Shown here: positions 1 to 10,296 of the stretch, one piece after another | Position numbering within the stretch: the stretch's first letter is position 1 | Layout of the letters: each line of letters begins with the position of its first letter | Assembly (NCBI GenBank): GCA_026008535.1 | Contig: BRKX01000006.1 | Span: 34,646,664-34,710,663, forward strand | Source of the DNA: Perilla frutescens | Lineage: Eukaryota; Streptophyta; Magnoliopsida; Lamiales; Lamiaceae | Length of the DNA stretch: 64,000 nt | Direction of reading: 5' to 3' | Notes under the pieces: model-generated | What the model saw: only the letters and a program-made list of their open reading frames with translations | What the model was told of the DNA's origin: nothing | The model's database searches: none | Position numbers and translations under genes: made by a program

Positions 1-137
1 TCTGCTGAACTCCCGTCAGCCATGCCACCGCCGGAGTTGCCCGTACCAGCGCTGGTAGCCCGATCGGAGGTGTGAGCGATGGTCGCAATTCCGCCTCTGT
101 TCTTGGCCGGAAGCTTGGTTTTCTTAGATTCATCCCA

Positions 138-1055
138 TCATTCTGGGTACCCTACTAACTGAAAGCACGATTCCTTTGTATGTTTCTTCATCCCGCAATG
201 AGAGCAAACAAGATGGGTTTTGTCTTCTTGCGGTCGATTTTCCCTTTGAGCAGATCTATTCCGATATTTGGCCACAAGGCCGACTCCGATGCCCGATGAT
301 GTGTCTTCTCCGTCGACGACTACCGGCCGAAGAATCCGGTCCCTGGAAGTCTCACGCCGCACCATTCCATAGGCAAATTCCACTGAGGGCTGGGGTTCTC
401 TTTTGAGGAGGTCCTTCTTCACAGGTTTGTACACATTGCTTAAAGCTATGAGAAATTGGAATAGTCTCTGTTGTTGTATAATTTTGTTGTATCTGTCGAT
501 GTCTTTTGAACATTCCATGGGATTTGGCTCTTTGCGATCGATCGACATCCATATGTCTTGAAATTTTGCCCAGAGTTCTTCTAATGTTGACTCTCCTTGT
601 TTCATGGTATTTGCTTTTCTGTGGAGATCGAAAACTTGTAGGGAGTTGGTTCCACTCCCGTATGTGAGAGCTAATCCTTCCCATATGGCTTTGGCTGTGG
701 GATGTTTGGATACACCGTTGATTAGGTGGGGTTCAACGTTCTGTACAAGCCAAGTAAAAACGCATTGGTCTTCTTGTTCCCACCTTTGATATGTTGGATC
801 AGAGGATGTCGGTGGGTTATCGGTGAGGTAAACTGCTTTTCCTCAGCCTGCAATTGCCTTTTTCATTAAAATAGCCCATAATGGATAATTGTCCCCGTTG
901 AGCTTGAATCCTATTGATAGAGATTCAGTGTTTGTGTTTTGTGATGATTGCAATCCGAGACTGTTTTTGAGGAAATTTGCGAGTTGGATGGTCAATTCAT
1001 CTGGAGTGTTGGTAGGATTTTCATTCGTTGTTTGATTCTCGATTGGTTCTGTCAT
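138..1055 (-). pseudogene. Copia gag (element F), interrupted by stops
   Basis: The structural protein of a Copia element, which would form the virus-like particle. The start at 1055 opens an acidic, Asn/Thr-rich N-terminus and then a segment ending in NGDNYPLWAILMKKAI, typical of the plant Copia gag N-terminal domain. After an in-frame TGA near 840 the same frame continues through a UBN2-like region (residues such as LWAKFQDIWMSID) to a zinc-knuckle-like motif, CSHCGMKKHTKESC (CX2CX4HX4C), near 160-200. A second TGA at 135-137 falls where plant copies usually have Trp. Both breaks are nonsense changes, not frameshifts. The frame seems to continue to the window edge. Confidence 0.8.
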
Positions 1056-1143
1056 GGTGACTTTGTTTTGTTGGTGACAGGTCTTGGCCGAGAGGTTTGA
1101 AGAAAGGCTCAGAGACGATGATGAAACAAGTTCTGAGTCTCCT

Positions 1144-1155
1144 GCTTTGATACCA
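1144..1155 (-). other. Primer-binding site of element F
   Basis: On the minus strand this reads TGGTATCAAAGC, directly after the LTR end. It matches the initiator-Met tRNA primer site TGGTATCAGAGC of plant Copia elements with one change. Confidence 0.8.
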
Positions 1156-1362
1156 TGTCAACTTGTAGAGTTGTCATAGTTAGGAAGAGGAAATCGAGAG
1201 TAAAATTCTTGTATTGATTTTCTTGTATGTTTACAATAGAGATCATAAAGCCCTCTTATTAAGAGATTATTACATTACATAAGGAAATAAATATTCTATT
1301 CTAGGGTGGGTGGATCAATTAGATCCCAATTTATTTGTTTTATTGATTATTTCCTTTTAACA
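1156..1362 (-). repeat. 5' LTR of element F
   Basis: A 207-bp LTR. On the minus strand it begins TGTTAAAAGG and ends AAGTTGACA, with the standard TG...CA ends, and is followed immediately by the primer-binding site. The second LTR is outside the window, so the outer limit rests on the terminal dinucleotides and the start of unrelated GC-rich sequence at 1363. Confidence 0.7.
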
Positions 1363-1631
1363 GAATTATCCGTCGCTAGTCCGCCCTGAGTTCATCGCCT
1401 GACGTTCGGGCGATCAGCCGGCGATGACACGTTGGCGACGGACAATTCCGTCGGCAATCCATCGCTATTCTAATGCCGGATATATATTCCGTTGCTAGTT
1501 TCGTGTAACGATAAGCGTATCAGCGACAGACGTGGCCCATCGTTAGTCCGTCGTTAAGACCTTCTAGCAACGGGAATCTAATGTTCAACGACAAAATTTT
1601 CCGGCGGTAAATTGCGATTTTTTTGTAGTAG
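1363..1631. mobile_element. CACTA-like transposon terminal remnant
   Basis: This tract is unlike its AT-rich surroundings. It repeats short motifs such as CCGTCGCTAGT, CCGTTGCTAGT and CGTCGTTAAG in both orientations. It ends with a run of T followed by GTAGTAG, which on the minus strand is CTACTACAAAAAAATCGC. This resembles the CACTACAAAAAA ends and iterated subterminal repeats of plant CACTA (En/Spm) elements, with the first bases altered. No transposase is present. The left part is missing or displaced by element F. Confidence 0.45.
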
Positions 1632-2792
1632 CCTGCATGATATTGTTAGTTTACCTCATGAGCTGATATGATTTTGATTTATAGCTTAAGTTCCTTTACA
1701 TATTTCATGCTGGTGGATTTGGATCCCACGTCGTATACCCAATTGCTCCTATATATAATTTTACTTTTAGAATTTCACGGAAGATTTCGCGCTATTAGCT
1801 AGTCACATACAGTCATCCTCATATTTAACCAAAAATCATCTTTATATATCTTTTGAATATCTTTTTCGATTGCAAATATGATATTTGATCTCATCCATCA
1901 ATGATGCTGTTGGAGATCTAACTTCTCCATTATATATATTGTCCACAAGTTGTTTTGTTAATTTTGAAATTTTACTATCAATTTTGAATCGGGATATTTA
2001 TACTTGATCACATCTCACCTAAGAATTAAGGTAAAGTTCTTAATCATTCTAATTTATCATAGTTTATATAATTTTGATTTGAATTTTAGATTTTGCAATC
2101 ATTTTTTAATTGATATCTATGCACATCTAATAATTAAAAAAAGTATTAAAGATAATTATGAAGTTCATACGTATTCCCCCCCTCTATCAATTAATTGTTC
2201 TAACATGAATTTGTTTATTAATTTGATATTATTACCCTTCATCCATTTAATTTGTTTTGTATTACTTATATGTAGAAAATTAAATTATAGTAATATTTTT
2301 CTCCAAGTAATATGACTGATAAGAAAATTATGGGTTAGCAAAGTAAAGGGAAATTGGCCAAGTTCTCTCTTTCATTGATATTGACAGATTAAATGACAAA
2401 TATTGAAAGAAAGAAAGAAAAAATCTAGAAGAGTGCAATTTGACAAGGCGTAGAAATTTGTGATGAGAGGCATCAGCCATCACGAACCATACGTTCAAAT
2501 CAAAAAATTTCTCTATAGTAATAGAAGAAGAAATTCATGGTTAGTTGTAATCAATTAATTAATTAATTATATATGCTATTATATAGTGGGAAAAGTATCA
2601 TTCCTAATTACTACATTTAATTACAGCTCGAAGACTTCCCGAATGAACATGAAGAGGTCGGGACCTCTTTTTCCTAGTTTCGGCGGTTGATAGTATTTTT
2701 CTTTAATTTAGACTTTGCCGTAACTAGGAATTTCAAAACTAACAGCTTAGATCTAGTTGAAACAAATCCCCATTTATATTTATGTTAGGGTT
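1632..2792. other. AT-rich non-coding stretch, nothing recognised
   Basis: No supported gene, RNA gene or element boundary is visible. The longest reading frame (2004-2315, plus) is Leu/Ile/Phe-rich with no recognisable motif and looks like chance in AT-rich DNA. A short (TTAA)n-like run lies near 2553-2570. Confidence 0.5.
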
Positions 2793-2950
2793 AATTACAT
2801 ATACAATCATAACTTTTCACCAATTTTTGGTTCGTGATATGACTTTTAAATCTTGTCAATAATACCATAATTTTACATATTTTTCTAATAAAATCATCAG
2901 CGACTTTTCAATTAAATTAAAATTGATGTGATATTAAATATTACACATTA
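2793..2950 (+). repeat. Left arm of an inverted-repeat element
   Basis: The stretch with CACCAATTTTTGGTT, a run like ATAATTTTACATATTTTT and AAATTAAAATTGATGTG matches the reverse complement of 6771-6925 along most of its length, with scattered mismatches. Removing the LTR element inserted between the arms leaves about 0.9 kb, as expected for a foldback or large MITE. The outer ends diverge, so exact termini and TSD are uncertain. Confidence 0.55.
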
Positions 2951-3358
2951 AATATAATGTGAATATTCCACGTAAGCTATTAAAACGACGTCGTTGTCAT
3001 AAGGGCTTAAGAATTTTAATTTGAACATCTGTGTGCAATTCTTATAAGAGAGAAGCAAAATCTTATCTCTATTTTATACATTGTATTTATAATTAATCTT
3101 TTGAATCGCGGAGATGGTTTTAGGGAGCTAGTATCAATTTCTTGAACCAAAGCAGCAATCACATTTGATCACTGAGCAATCAAAATATTTTTTTTAATCA
3201 CATTAGGTTTAGTAATTAGACCTACAGAAAACCATATTCACTACTCCCCTCATCTTTACTGGACTAGAATATTTAGTGACATTTTTTAAAGATGTAATTA
3301 TCCATAACAAATGCATGTTACATGTTCCATCCTACGCAATTATTCTGAACTTATAAAC

Positions 3359-3412
<54 letters not shown>

Positions 3413-3458
3413 CATAGACAGCAACTCGTGCGTTACAAAAGACTTAAACATCACAATT
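2951..3458 (+). repeat. Interior of the inverted-repeat element, with a (TA)n tract
   Basis: Non-coding sequence between the left arm and element A. It contains a perfect TA microsatellite of about 50 bp at 3361-3411. The last five bases, CAATT (3454-3458), are the left copy of element A's target-site duplication. Confidence 0.5.
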
Positions 3459-4263
3459 TGTCAGTGGTCGTGTTGATCACACCAATTTTAATTTATTGAT
3501 AATTTTTACATTTTTCAATTTTTGTAGATACGTGATATACTTGAATCTAATATATTTTAGATATTATTACTATACATGAATTATTTGAATTGAAATCTAA
3601 TAATATACAAGCTGGAAAATATTAATTTGATAGAGTTTGATATTGGATACGAATGTTTCCTTATTGATAACCTTGCTTGTTTCCATCTTTGTATTGTTTT
3701 CTTTGGTACCACAGAAGAGCACGGAATTTGGACCATATCAAGTCCTACATCACATCTATAAAAGGAGTCTCAAAGTTTCAGAAGAAAGAAGAGAGAAAGA
3801 AGTCATGCATTATATCTCTGAAGAATCATGTGCAACTGCAGACTTCAGTGTTGTTCTGAGTGTTAGGCGTCTTTTGTTCAACATCCCATATTTGTCTTTT
3901 ACATCTAAAGTTTTCAGAGTAATTTTGTTTAGGGTTGTTGCGTTTGGTTTTTGTGTTTACACTCATCACACGTTTGTATTTGGAGAGGTTCCCGTGCTTG
4001 TAGACAACATGTTTAAGGGAAGTATCTTCACTTTACATTTTTGTAATTCACTTTGTATTAGTGAAGTTTTCACCATGAAACTGTGTTATAAATACACGTT
4101 TTATTTGTATCACATTAAATTATTTTGCTGTGCATATTTAAATTTCCGCTGCGTGTTGAATCTAATGTTACGATCTGTGTTCTAAACATTGGACACAATA
4201 TTAGAACTGTTTTCGCATATTTTATTCCATCCCGCAACAAAACTAGCCTACCCAAATATCTCA
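3459..4263 (+). repeat. 5' LTR of element A
   Basis: Starts TGTCAGTGGTCG and ends ATATCTCA. It aligns along its length with 5914-6730. The 182-codon frame inside it (3637-4185) is not conserved as a frame in the other LTR and is not called a gene. Confidence 0.85.
3757..3764 (+). promoter_or_regulatory. TATA box of the element A LTR
   Basis: TATAAAAG within CTATAAAAGGAG. It is conserved at the matching place in the 3' LTR (6223-6230), where U3 should give way to R. Confidence 0.6.
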
Positions 4264-5913
4264 ATTGGTATCAGAGCCTATGCTTGATGTAACTAAGTAC
4301 TGATCCTGTTTGTGTTTTAGTTGTTTTGCTATTAGAAGTTGCTATACAATGTTTTGGTCGAATCATATGCGCGAAGATTACGGTTTGTATAATCTCATCT
4401 TGATTTCATGATAATTTAAGTACAATTATTTATTCAAAGAATCTTGTTGAACACTCTTATTCAAAACATATAGATATCCTAAACCATTTGATTATTGATT
4501 TATTTGAAAAGAATACCATCTAATTAGAGTTGATATCCATTGAAAAGAAATGCTGACATATTCATAAAAGCATTGGTGTTGCATGTCCATATGTTGGGGT
4601 GGATGTTCTTACATCTAGTTCAACATTCAGTGTTTGTATGTATATTGTATTTTTTTTATTTTGTTTTTTTTTCTATTCATTAATCTAGTATGTTTTACTG
4701 TGTTGTTCTCATTTATGAGTCATTTTTTTATATGCTTTGTTTGACTCTTTGACCCTTGTTCTGTTAAAAGTAAAAAAAAGAAGCACATATTACAAAAATT
4801 ACTTGTGTTATAAGACTTTAAGCACAAGAGTGTGGCATTCAAGTCACGACACATAGTAAAGTTTATGTTGTACAATCATCACCGAGTAACTCGGGATACG
4901 ACATTGGCAGCGACGATGCACTCAGGTTAAAAGGTGATGAGGTAATACATCTTAAGTTTTAATTTCATTTAGTGAGTAACTAAAGGCACGATGTTGGCAA
5001 TGACGATACACTCAAGTAAAAAGGTGTAATGAAATTGAATGTGTTTTAATAAAATATGTGCAATTATAAAGTTATTTTTGGGGGCCTTAGAGAGTTTTTC
5101 TCACAGCATACAATGAATGTTCTTGCAAATGTTTCAACATTGGTTTAAACATGCTTAGATATATAAAAAAAAGGTTGTGTGCATGGTTGTGTTTCATTAT
5201 TCAAATCCGCATATGCATTTAGGCATTTCTTAAGTTCATCCTTATCCTTTTTCATGGTCGTCTATCACAATTTTATTTTGGTGGATATATGCTTTAATTA
5301 GAATTTATTTGTTTTCCACTAAATTCGAATTTAATGGAAAAGAATAAGTATATGGATGTTTGAGAAATGTTTTTACTAGACTCCTTGAGATTTTTTATTC
5401 AAGAGATATTGTTCGCGTGATGTTATGCAAATCTTATGATCTACAAATATTAGACCTGGTGTTAACTAAGCATTTGTGCACTGTTGTTTTTAGTGTTTCT
5501 TTCCAGATTTGACAAAAGTATCTATGACCTCTTTGTTGCAGTGTTGAGTATCATTTCTACCCAAAAAGGGGAAGAGAGTGATGCAGGTATTGATCGAGCT
5601 GATTTAAAGTAGCAAGAGAAGGTGATACACTATTTTATTGCTCATTGTGTTTTGCTTTGAATTCTGTGTTTTTGAGCATGTTTATTCACCACGAGTTTTT
5701 GGTTGTTATTATCTTCTTACGCTAATACATAAAGAAAGTTCATAGGGAGTTCAGTAAGCCATTGATCATGGCTTTGAGTGTCATATTGCCTAATTTTTTT
5801 GGTTGTTATATATTTAGAGGAGAATAAGATTTTTGTGCATTGAAAGTAGTAACATTCAAGTATATTTGCATTAATTTGGTTTTGTGCAGAAAGACAAAGA
5901 TTAATGGGGAGAT
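4264..5913 (+). other. Internal region of element A (PBS, non-coding body, PPT)
   Basis: The primer-binding site TGGTATCAGAGC is perfect at 4266-4277. The body has no sustained frame. It holds a two-copy direct repeat of about 90 bp (about 4884 and 4974, sharing GAGTAACT and a GACGATACACTCA-like core) and the short downstream-ORF relic near 5550. The polypurine tract AATGGGGAGA (about 5903-5913) abuts the 3' LTR. Confidence 0.75.
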
Positions 5914-6730
5914 TGTTAGTGCTGATGTTGATCACACCTATTTTGGTTTATTGATAATTTTTATCTTTTCTAGTTTTTGTAGATACTTGATATAGTTGAA
6001 TTTGGTATATATTAGATAACATTACTATACATGGATTACTTGATTTGATATCTAATAATATAAGAGCTGGAAAATATTAATTTGGTAGAGTTTGATATTG
6101 GATATGAATATTTCCTTATTGAACCTCGCTTGTTTCCATCTTTGTATTGATTTTTCTTTTTTTTCTTTTTTGTAGGAAGGAAGAGTACGGAATTTGGATC
6201 ATATCAAGCCCTACTACACATCTATAAAAGGAGGCTCAAAGTTTCAGAAGAAAGAAGAGAGAAATAAGTTGTGCATTATATCTCTGAAGAATCATGTGCA
6301 GCTGCAGATTTCAATGTTGTTCTGAGTGTTAGGCGTCTTTTGTTCAACACTCCATATTTGTCTTTTACATCTGAAGTTTTTAGAGTAGTTTTGTTTAGGG
6401 TTGTTGCGTTTGGTTTTGTGTTTACATTCATAACACGTTTGTATTTAGAGAGGTTCTCGTGCTTGAAGACGACATGTTTAAGGGAAGTATCTTCACTTTG
6501 TATTTTTGCAATTCACTTTGTAGTTAGTGAAGTTTTCGCCATGAGGTTGTGTTACAAATACACTTTGTATTTATAACACATTAAGTTATTTACTGTGCAT
6601 ATTTAAATTTTCGCTGCTTTTTAAATTTGATGTAACAACCTGTGTTCTAAACATTGAATGTAACATTAGTACTCTATTTTCGCATATTTTATTGTATCTA
6701 GCAGTAAAACTAGCCCATCTAATTCTCTCA
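5914..6730 (+). repeat. 3' LTR of element A
   Basis: Starts TGTTAGTGCTGA after a purine tract and ends TTCTCTCA, followed by CAATT (TSD). TATA box at 6223-6230. Confidence 0.85.
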
Positions 6731-6770
6731 CAATTAAATAACTTCCACAGTTCCACATCATATTTACACA

Positions 6771-6925
6771 TGTAATTATATTTAATGCCACGTGAATTTT
6801 AATTTATTTGAAAAGACACTGATGTTTTAAATGCAAAAATATGTAAAATTGTGATATTATTGCCAAAATTTAAAAAGTAATGCCCTAAACCAAAAATTGG
6901 TGAAAGATTGCACAAACAAATAGTG
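6771..6925 (-). repeat. Right arm of the inverted-repeat element
   Basis: Reverse-complement match of 2793-2950; it contains AACCAAAAATTGGTG and CAAAAATATGTAAAATTGTG. It ends shortly before the 5' LTR of Copia B. Confidence 0.55.
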
Positions 6926-6952
6926 AAATATTGTTATTTTTATATACAATAT

Positions 6953-7716
6953 TGTTAAGTGTTGTCTAACATTGAGTTGTATGTTAAACTTAATGTCATA
7001 CATAATCTCTATGACAGTATCTGTGACGCTGCACATATCTAATCTTATCATTTCCTAGTTTTTAGATTTTATTATTTTTTTAAAAAAAAATAATCATTTT
7101 TTATATATATCTTAAATCATATAAATATCCATGAAATAGTTATTTCAAATAAACGGATATATATATATATATATATGATAGATATATTATTATTTAATAG
7201 AGTTTGAAATAGTCAAACTCTATCTCTTATTTTTTTAGGGTACTTGTTATCTCTATTTAATTCTTTTCTTTTTCAGAATTTATACTGCTGGAAAATATTT
7301 AAAAATGGGGATGAACGTGGGTTATACTCTCAGCCACACCAAGGAGACGGTTATTCTGAAACACGATGGAGTGGTGGCGGTGGCTGTTATTTACAACCCA
7401 CGATCAAGAAGAGATGACATGGACCTCTAGTCGATTCAAGTAGAGAACATATTTAAGGAGTATGATCCACACTTGAAGAGGCTATTCGAGCAGAAGATAT
7501 CTTGCCGCTATGTGTAAAGATTGAAGAGCTCGAGTCACAAACTAGCAAATATTCTTACCTTTCGTGTTTTTCGTTGTTCAACCAATTCATGTGAATAGGT
7601 TGTTCAAATTAGGTTAGATAGGAGGTTTTGAAATCGTTGCAAGTTTGATTACAAATTGACGGTAGGTTGATTTGTATTATTTGAATTCAATTTAGGTATA
7701 GGACTAGATTAGAATT
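6953..7716 (+). repeat. 5' LTR of Copia B, first part
   Basis: Begins TGTTAAGTGTTG and matches 51439 onward up to GATTAGAATT, where Copia C is inserted. A TATA-like TATTTAAG lies at 7450-7457. It includes a TA microsatellite near 7157-7176. Confidence 0.9.
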
Positions 7717-8782
7717 TGTTGAGTATGACGTGTTTCAGATAATGTTATCACTTTGTTTGATAACATCACAATCAATGTCGTATCTAATGTTGTTCCGTCA
7801 TTCTCGTCACATCGAGTATAACACTCGGAACATTAACCTTATCCTTTCCTAGTATTTTGGATTAATTCATTTTAAATTAATCTGAATATATTGTGATATT
7901 TATCACATTTTGATTTCCACGTATTTAGGGATTTAGTAGATATTTTATTTTGATTTAAAAAGTGGATAATGTTTGATTTTTACTTGTTCAAAATCTGTTC
8001 TGAATTTGTAGAAGACGTGATGTTTCCACTCTCCATTAAACACTAACCGCTGCAGGTGAACGTGGGTCGCTGGAGTAACCGCTACTATTGCATGATGTTG
8101 AAGAACGTGTGCCACGCAATGCAGAAGACGGTTATCTCAAGTCCACTTCAGCAATGGGTAGTGGAAGGAGGTTGATTCGAGTCCAAGTCATCTAGGATCA
8201 TGAGGCAACTGCCAATACAAGATGGATGAAGTATTTAAGGTCTCCTTAGACCTTAAAATCATTTATGCAAGCATGTTATCACCGTGGTTTGTGAGAAGCT
8301 CTGAATCTTGCATCTAGTGTCATCTCTGAAATCCAAGACATCTTCCTCGACATCTGCCTAGTGTCCCAATCAGCTGGAGACTTTCATTCCAGTTGTGTGT
8401 GTAGGTTAGATAGTCAACTTTGAGAAGTCTAGGATTTAGAGTGACTTGTTGTAATCTATCTATGTGTTTAGATAGGTTTGTTTTGAGTGATTATTCGAGT
8501 GAGTGAAGTTAGGATAGTCCTCTGTATGTTTTATGCAGTGTTGTCAAGGGAGTGAACTGAGACAACATCAGCATTGTTTTTGTATTTCACTTGTGATAGT
8601 GAATTTCGCCTTGAGGCAATCACACACTGTAAGGAGTGTGATTTAAAATTTATTTTGTGCAAAGTTTTGTTTACGTTTCCGCTGCATGTTGAAGGCAATG
8701 TGATAACACTAGCTTCAACATTTCTTTTAACTTTGCAATTTACATCCGAAATCCACATTGTTTCAGGCAACAAATTCTAACA
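7717..8782 (+). repeat. 5' LTR of Copia C
   Basis: Starts TGTTGAGTATGACG, ends AAATTCTAACA. TATA-like TATTTAAG at 8232-8239 is conserved in the 3' LTR. A 68-codon frame (8574-8780) recurs in the 3' LTR only because the LTRs are copies; it is not called a gene. Confidence 0.9.
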
Positions 8783-8784
8783 AG

Positions 8785-8798
8785 TAGCATCAAGAGCC
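8785..8798 (+). other. Primer-binding site of Copia C (degenerate)
   Basis: TAGCATCAAGAGCC sits 2 bases after the LTR, where B has TGGTATAAAGAGTC. Both are altered forms of the initiator-Met tRNA site. Confidence 0.6.
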
Positions 8799-8845
8799 GA
8801 TACTTGACACACTAAGTACTCGATCCGGTGTTGCTTGAATCCGTG

Positions 8846-10296
8846 ATGGATATTCAGATTAATCAATATTGTCCTCCTGCTCTAGATAGCAATGTTGGCA
8901 ACTATGTCATGTGGAAATCCCGAATGAAGATTTACATCAAATCTATCGATGAAAGAGCATGGATGGAAGTTACTGAAGAATGGAGTCCTCTTAGGATGGA
9001 AGGTCCAAATGGAGATTTTGTGTTAACTCCAGAATCTCAATGGACAAATGATGAGAGAATAATCTCAAATTTTAATGTTCACGCTCTGAATGCGATTTTT
9101 ATTTCAGTCGATGTTCCATGCTTCAAGATGATTTGCAATTATGTTACTACATATCAAGCATGGATCATTCTTCAAGAACATTGTGAAGGGTCTGCCAGTG
9201 TAAGAAAGACCAAACTGAGGCTACTCGCATCAAAATTTGAAAATTTACGCATGTTTGAAGATGAAACTATTTCATCTTATGATGAAAAATTATGTGAAAT
9301 CTCAAATCAATCGACCACTCTTGGGAGTCCAATCTCCAATGAGAACATGGTTAGCAAGTTGTTTCGAACTCTCCCAGAAATATGAAAATTTCTGCAATTG
9401 AAGAAGCACATGATGTGGGAACCATGAGTATGAGTGAAGCGGTCAGCATCTTGCTAACGTTTGAGATGAATCTACAATACCAGAAGACAAACTCAACTTC
9501 AAGGGGAATTGCTCTCCAGACAACAACTGTGTCATCTGATGTTCATGATGATGTTGACAAGCTTCAGGAAATCAACGAGGAAGAGAATCTAAGTGTTGCA
9601 CTCTTGATAAAGAAGTTCAACTCACTGGTTCGGTCCATGAAGAAAAGCCCCCCAAACATCAAACCTCGACGGCTGTTTTACTCTCCATCCTCATCAACAT
9701 CAAACTCTGAAAGATCAAATGTTAAGAAGGAAGTTGTTGACACTGGGAAAGATATTGATTCAGTTCAATGTAGAGCATGTTCTGGATTTGGTCATTACTC
9801 CAATGAATGCCTAATAGCACGAAGAAGACAAAAAAATAATTTCAATGCTGTTCTCAGTGATGAATCTGATGCTGAAAATGATTTAGATCAGAGAGTGTTG
9901 TTCATCAATGTCATGGAGGAAGATGACCAGATCATTGATGCCCTGAACGGTATTGATGAGCTTGACGAACTAGACATTGAAGAATGTGAAGTTGAAGATG
10001 AGGTTCTTCCAGATATTGAAGATAAAGCCACTGAGATTTCTCCTAATACTACTAATTGGTATGAAATGACTCTGCTGGATGAGTTTAATCATACTTCCAA
10101 GATCAGAGAGGTTGATCCACAGGAAGAACGCCCCACTACCTTTCTTGAAATGATGTTGTGAATGAAGTCTGCATTCAATGGACAGCTCAATCAAAAGAAC
10201 TGAGATTTCTTATGGAAGAAAATCAGCTTCTTAGAGAGAAGGTTGTAAGTTTGGAAATTAGACTCACCAGGAATGATGCTGTAATAATCAAATAAA
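8846..10296 (+). pseudogene. Copia C gag
   Basis: Gag of element C. The ATG at 8846 is preferred because the homologous frame of B begins at the same MDIQIN-like position. Residues 1-180 form the Copia gag/UBN2 region (YVMWKSRMKIYIKSIDERAW near the start, and YQAWIILQEHCEG). A deletion of about 7 bp relative to B near 9380 shifts the frame just after RTLPE. The second part (9382-10161) holds a zinc knuckle, CRACSGFGHYSNEC, around 9770-9815 and an acidic C-terminal stretch. Sequence homologous to B gag then continues without a long frame to the deletion at about 10297. Confidence 0.85.

Larger units (their letters stand above)
1..1362 (-). mobile_element. Copia-type LTR retrotransposon F (partial)
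   Basis: The right-hand (5') end of a Copia element on the minus strand, cut by the window edge. Read on the minus strand it runs LTR (1362 to 1156), primer-binding site (1155 to 1144), then gag. Protease, integrase and RT would lie left of base 1 and are not seen. The element abuts a CACTA-like terminal sequence at 1363, so it probably inserted into that transposon. The 5 bases next to the LTR are GAATT; the matching duplication would be outside the window. The gag has in-frame stops, so this copy is defective. Confidence 0.85.
3459..6730 (+). mobile_element. Complete non-autonomous LTR retrotransposon A
   Basis: Two LTRs (3459-4263 and 5914-6730), a primer-binding site, a purine tract and a perfect 5-bp target duplication CAATT (3454-3458 and 6731-6735) define the element. 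The internal region is only about 1.65 kb and holds no gag or pol. A short relic near 5550-5600 (TTTCTACCCAAAAAGGGGAA) resembles the C-terminal end of the downstream ORF of Copia elements B and C. A is therefore best read as a deletion derivative of that group, which would depend on an autonomous partner. Its LTRs differ clearly more than those of B, C or D (roughly 15 differences in the first 90 aligned bases), suggesting it is older. Confidence 0.85.

Noticed and set aside
2004..2315. 103-codon frame rich in Leu/Ile/Phe
   Set aside because: AT-rich DNA, no motif, no recognisable context.
3637..4185. 182-codon plus-strand frame
   Set aside because: It lies entirely in the 5' LTR of element A. 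The matching stretch of the 3' LTR keeps only a shorter frame (6271-6576) with shifts, so it is LTR sequence, not a selected gene.
8574..8780. 68-codon frame present twice (also 43175-43381)
   Set aside because: The two copies are the two LTRs of Copia C; duplication explains the conservation.
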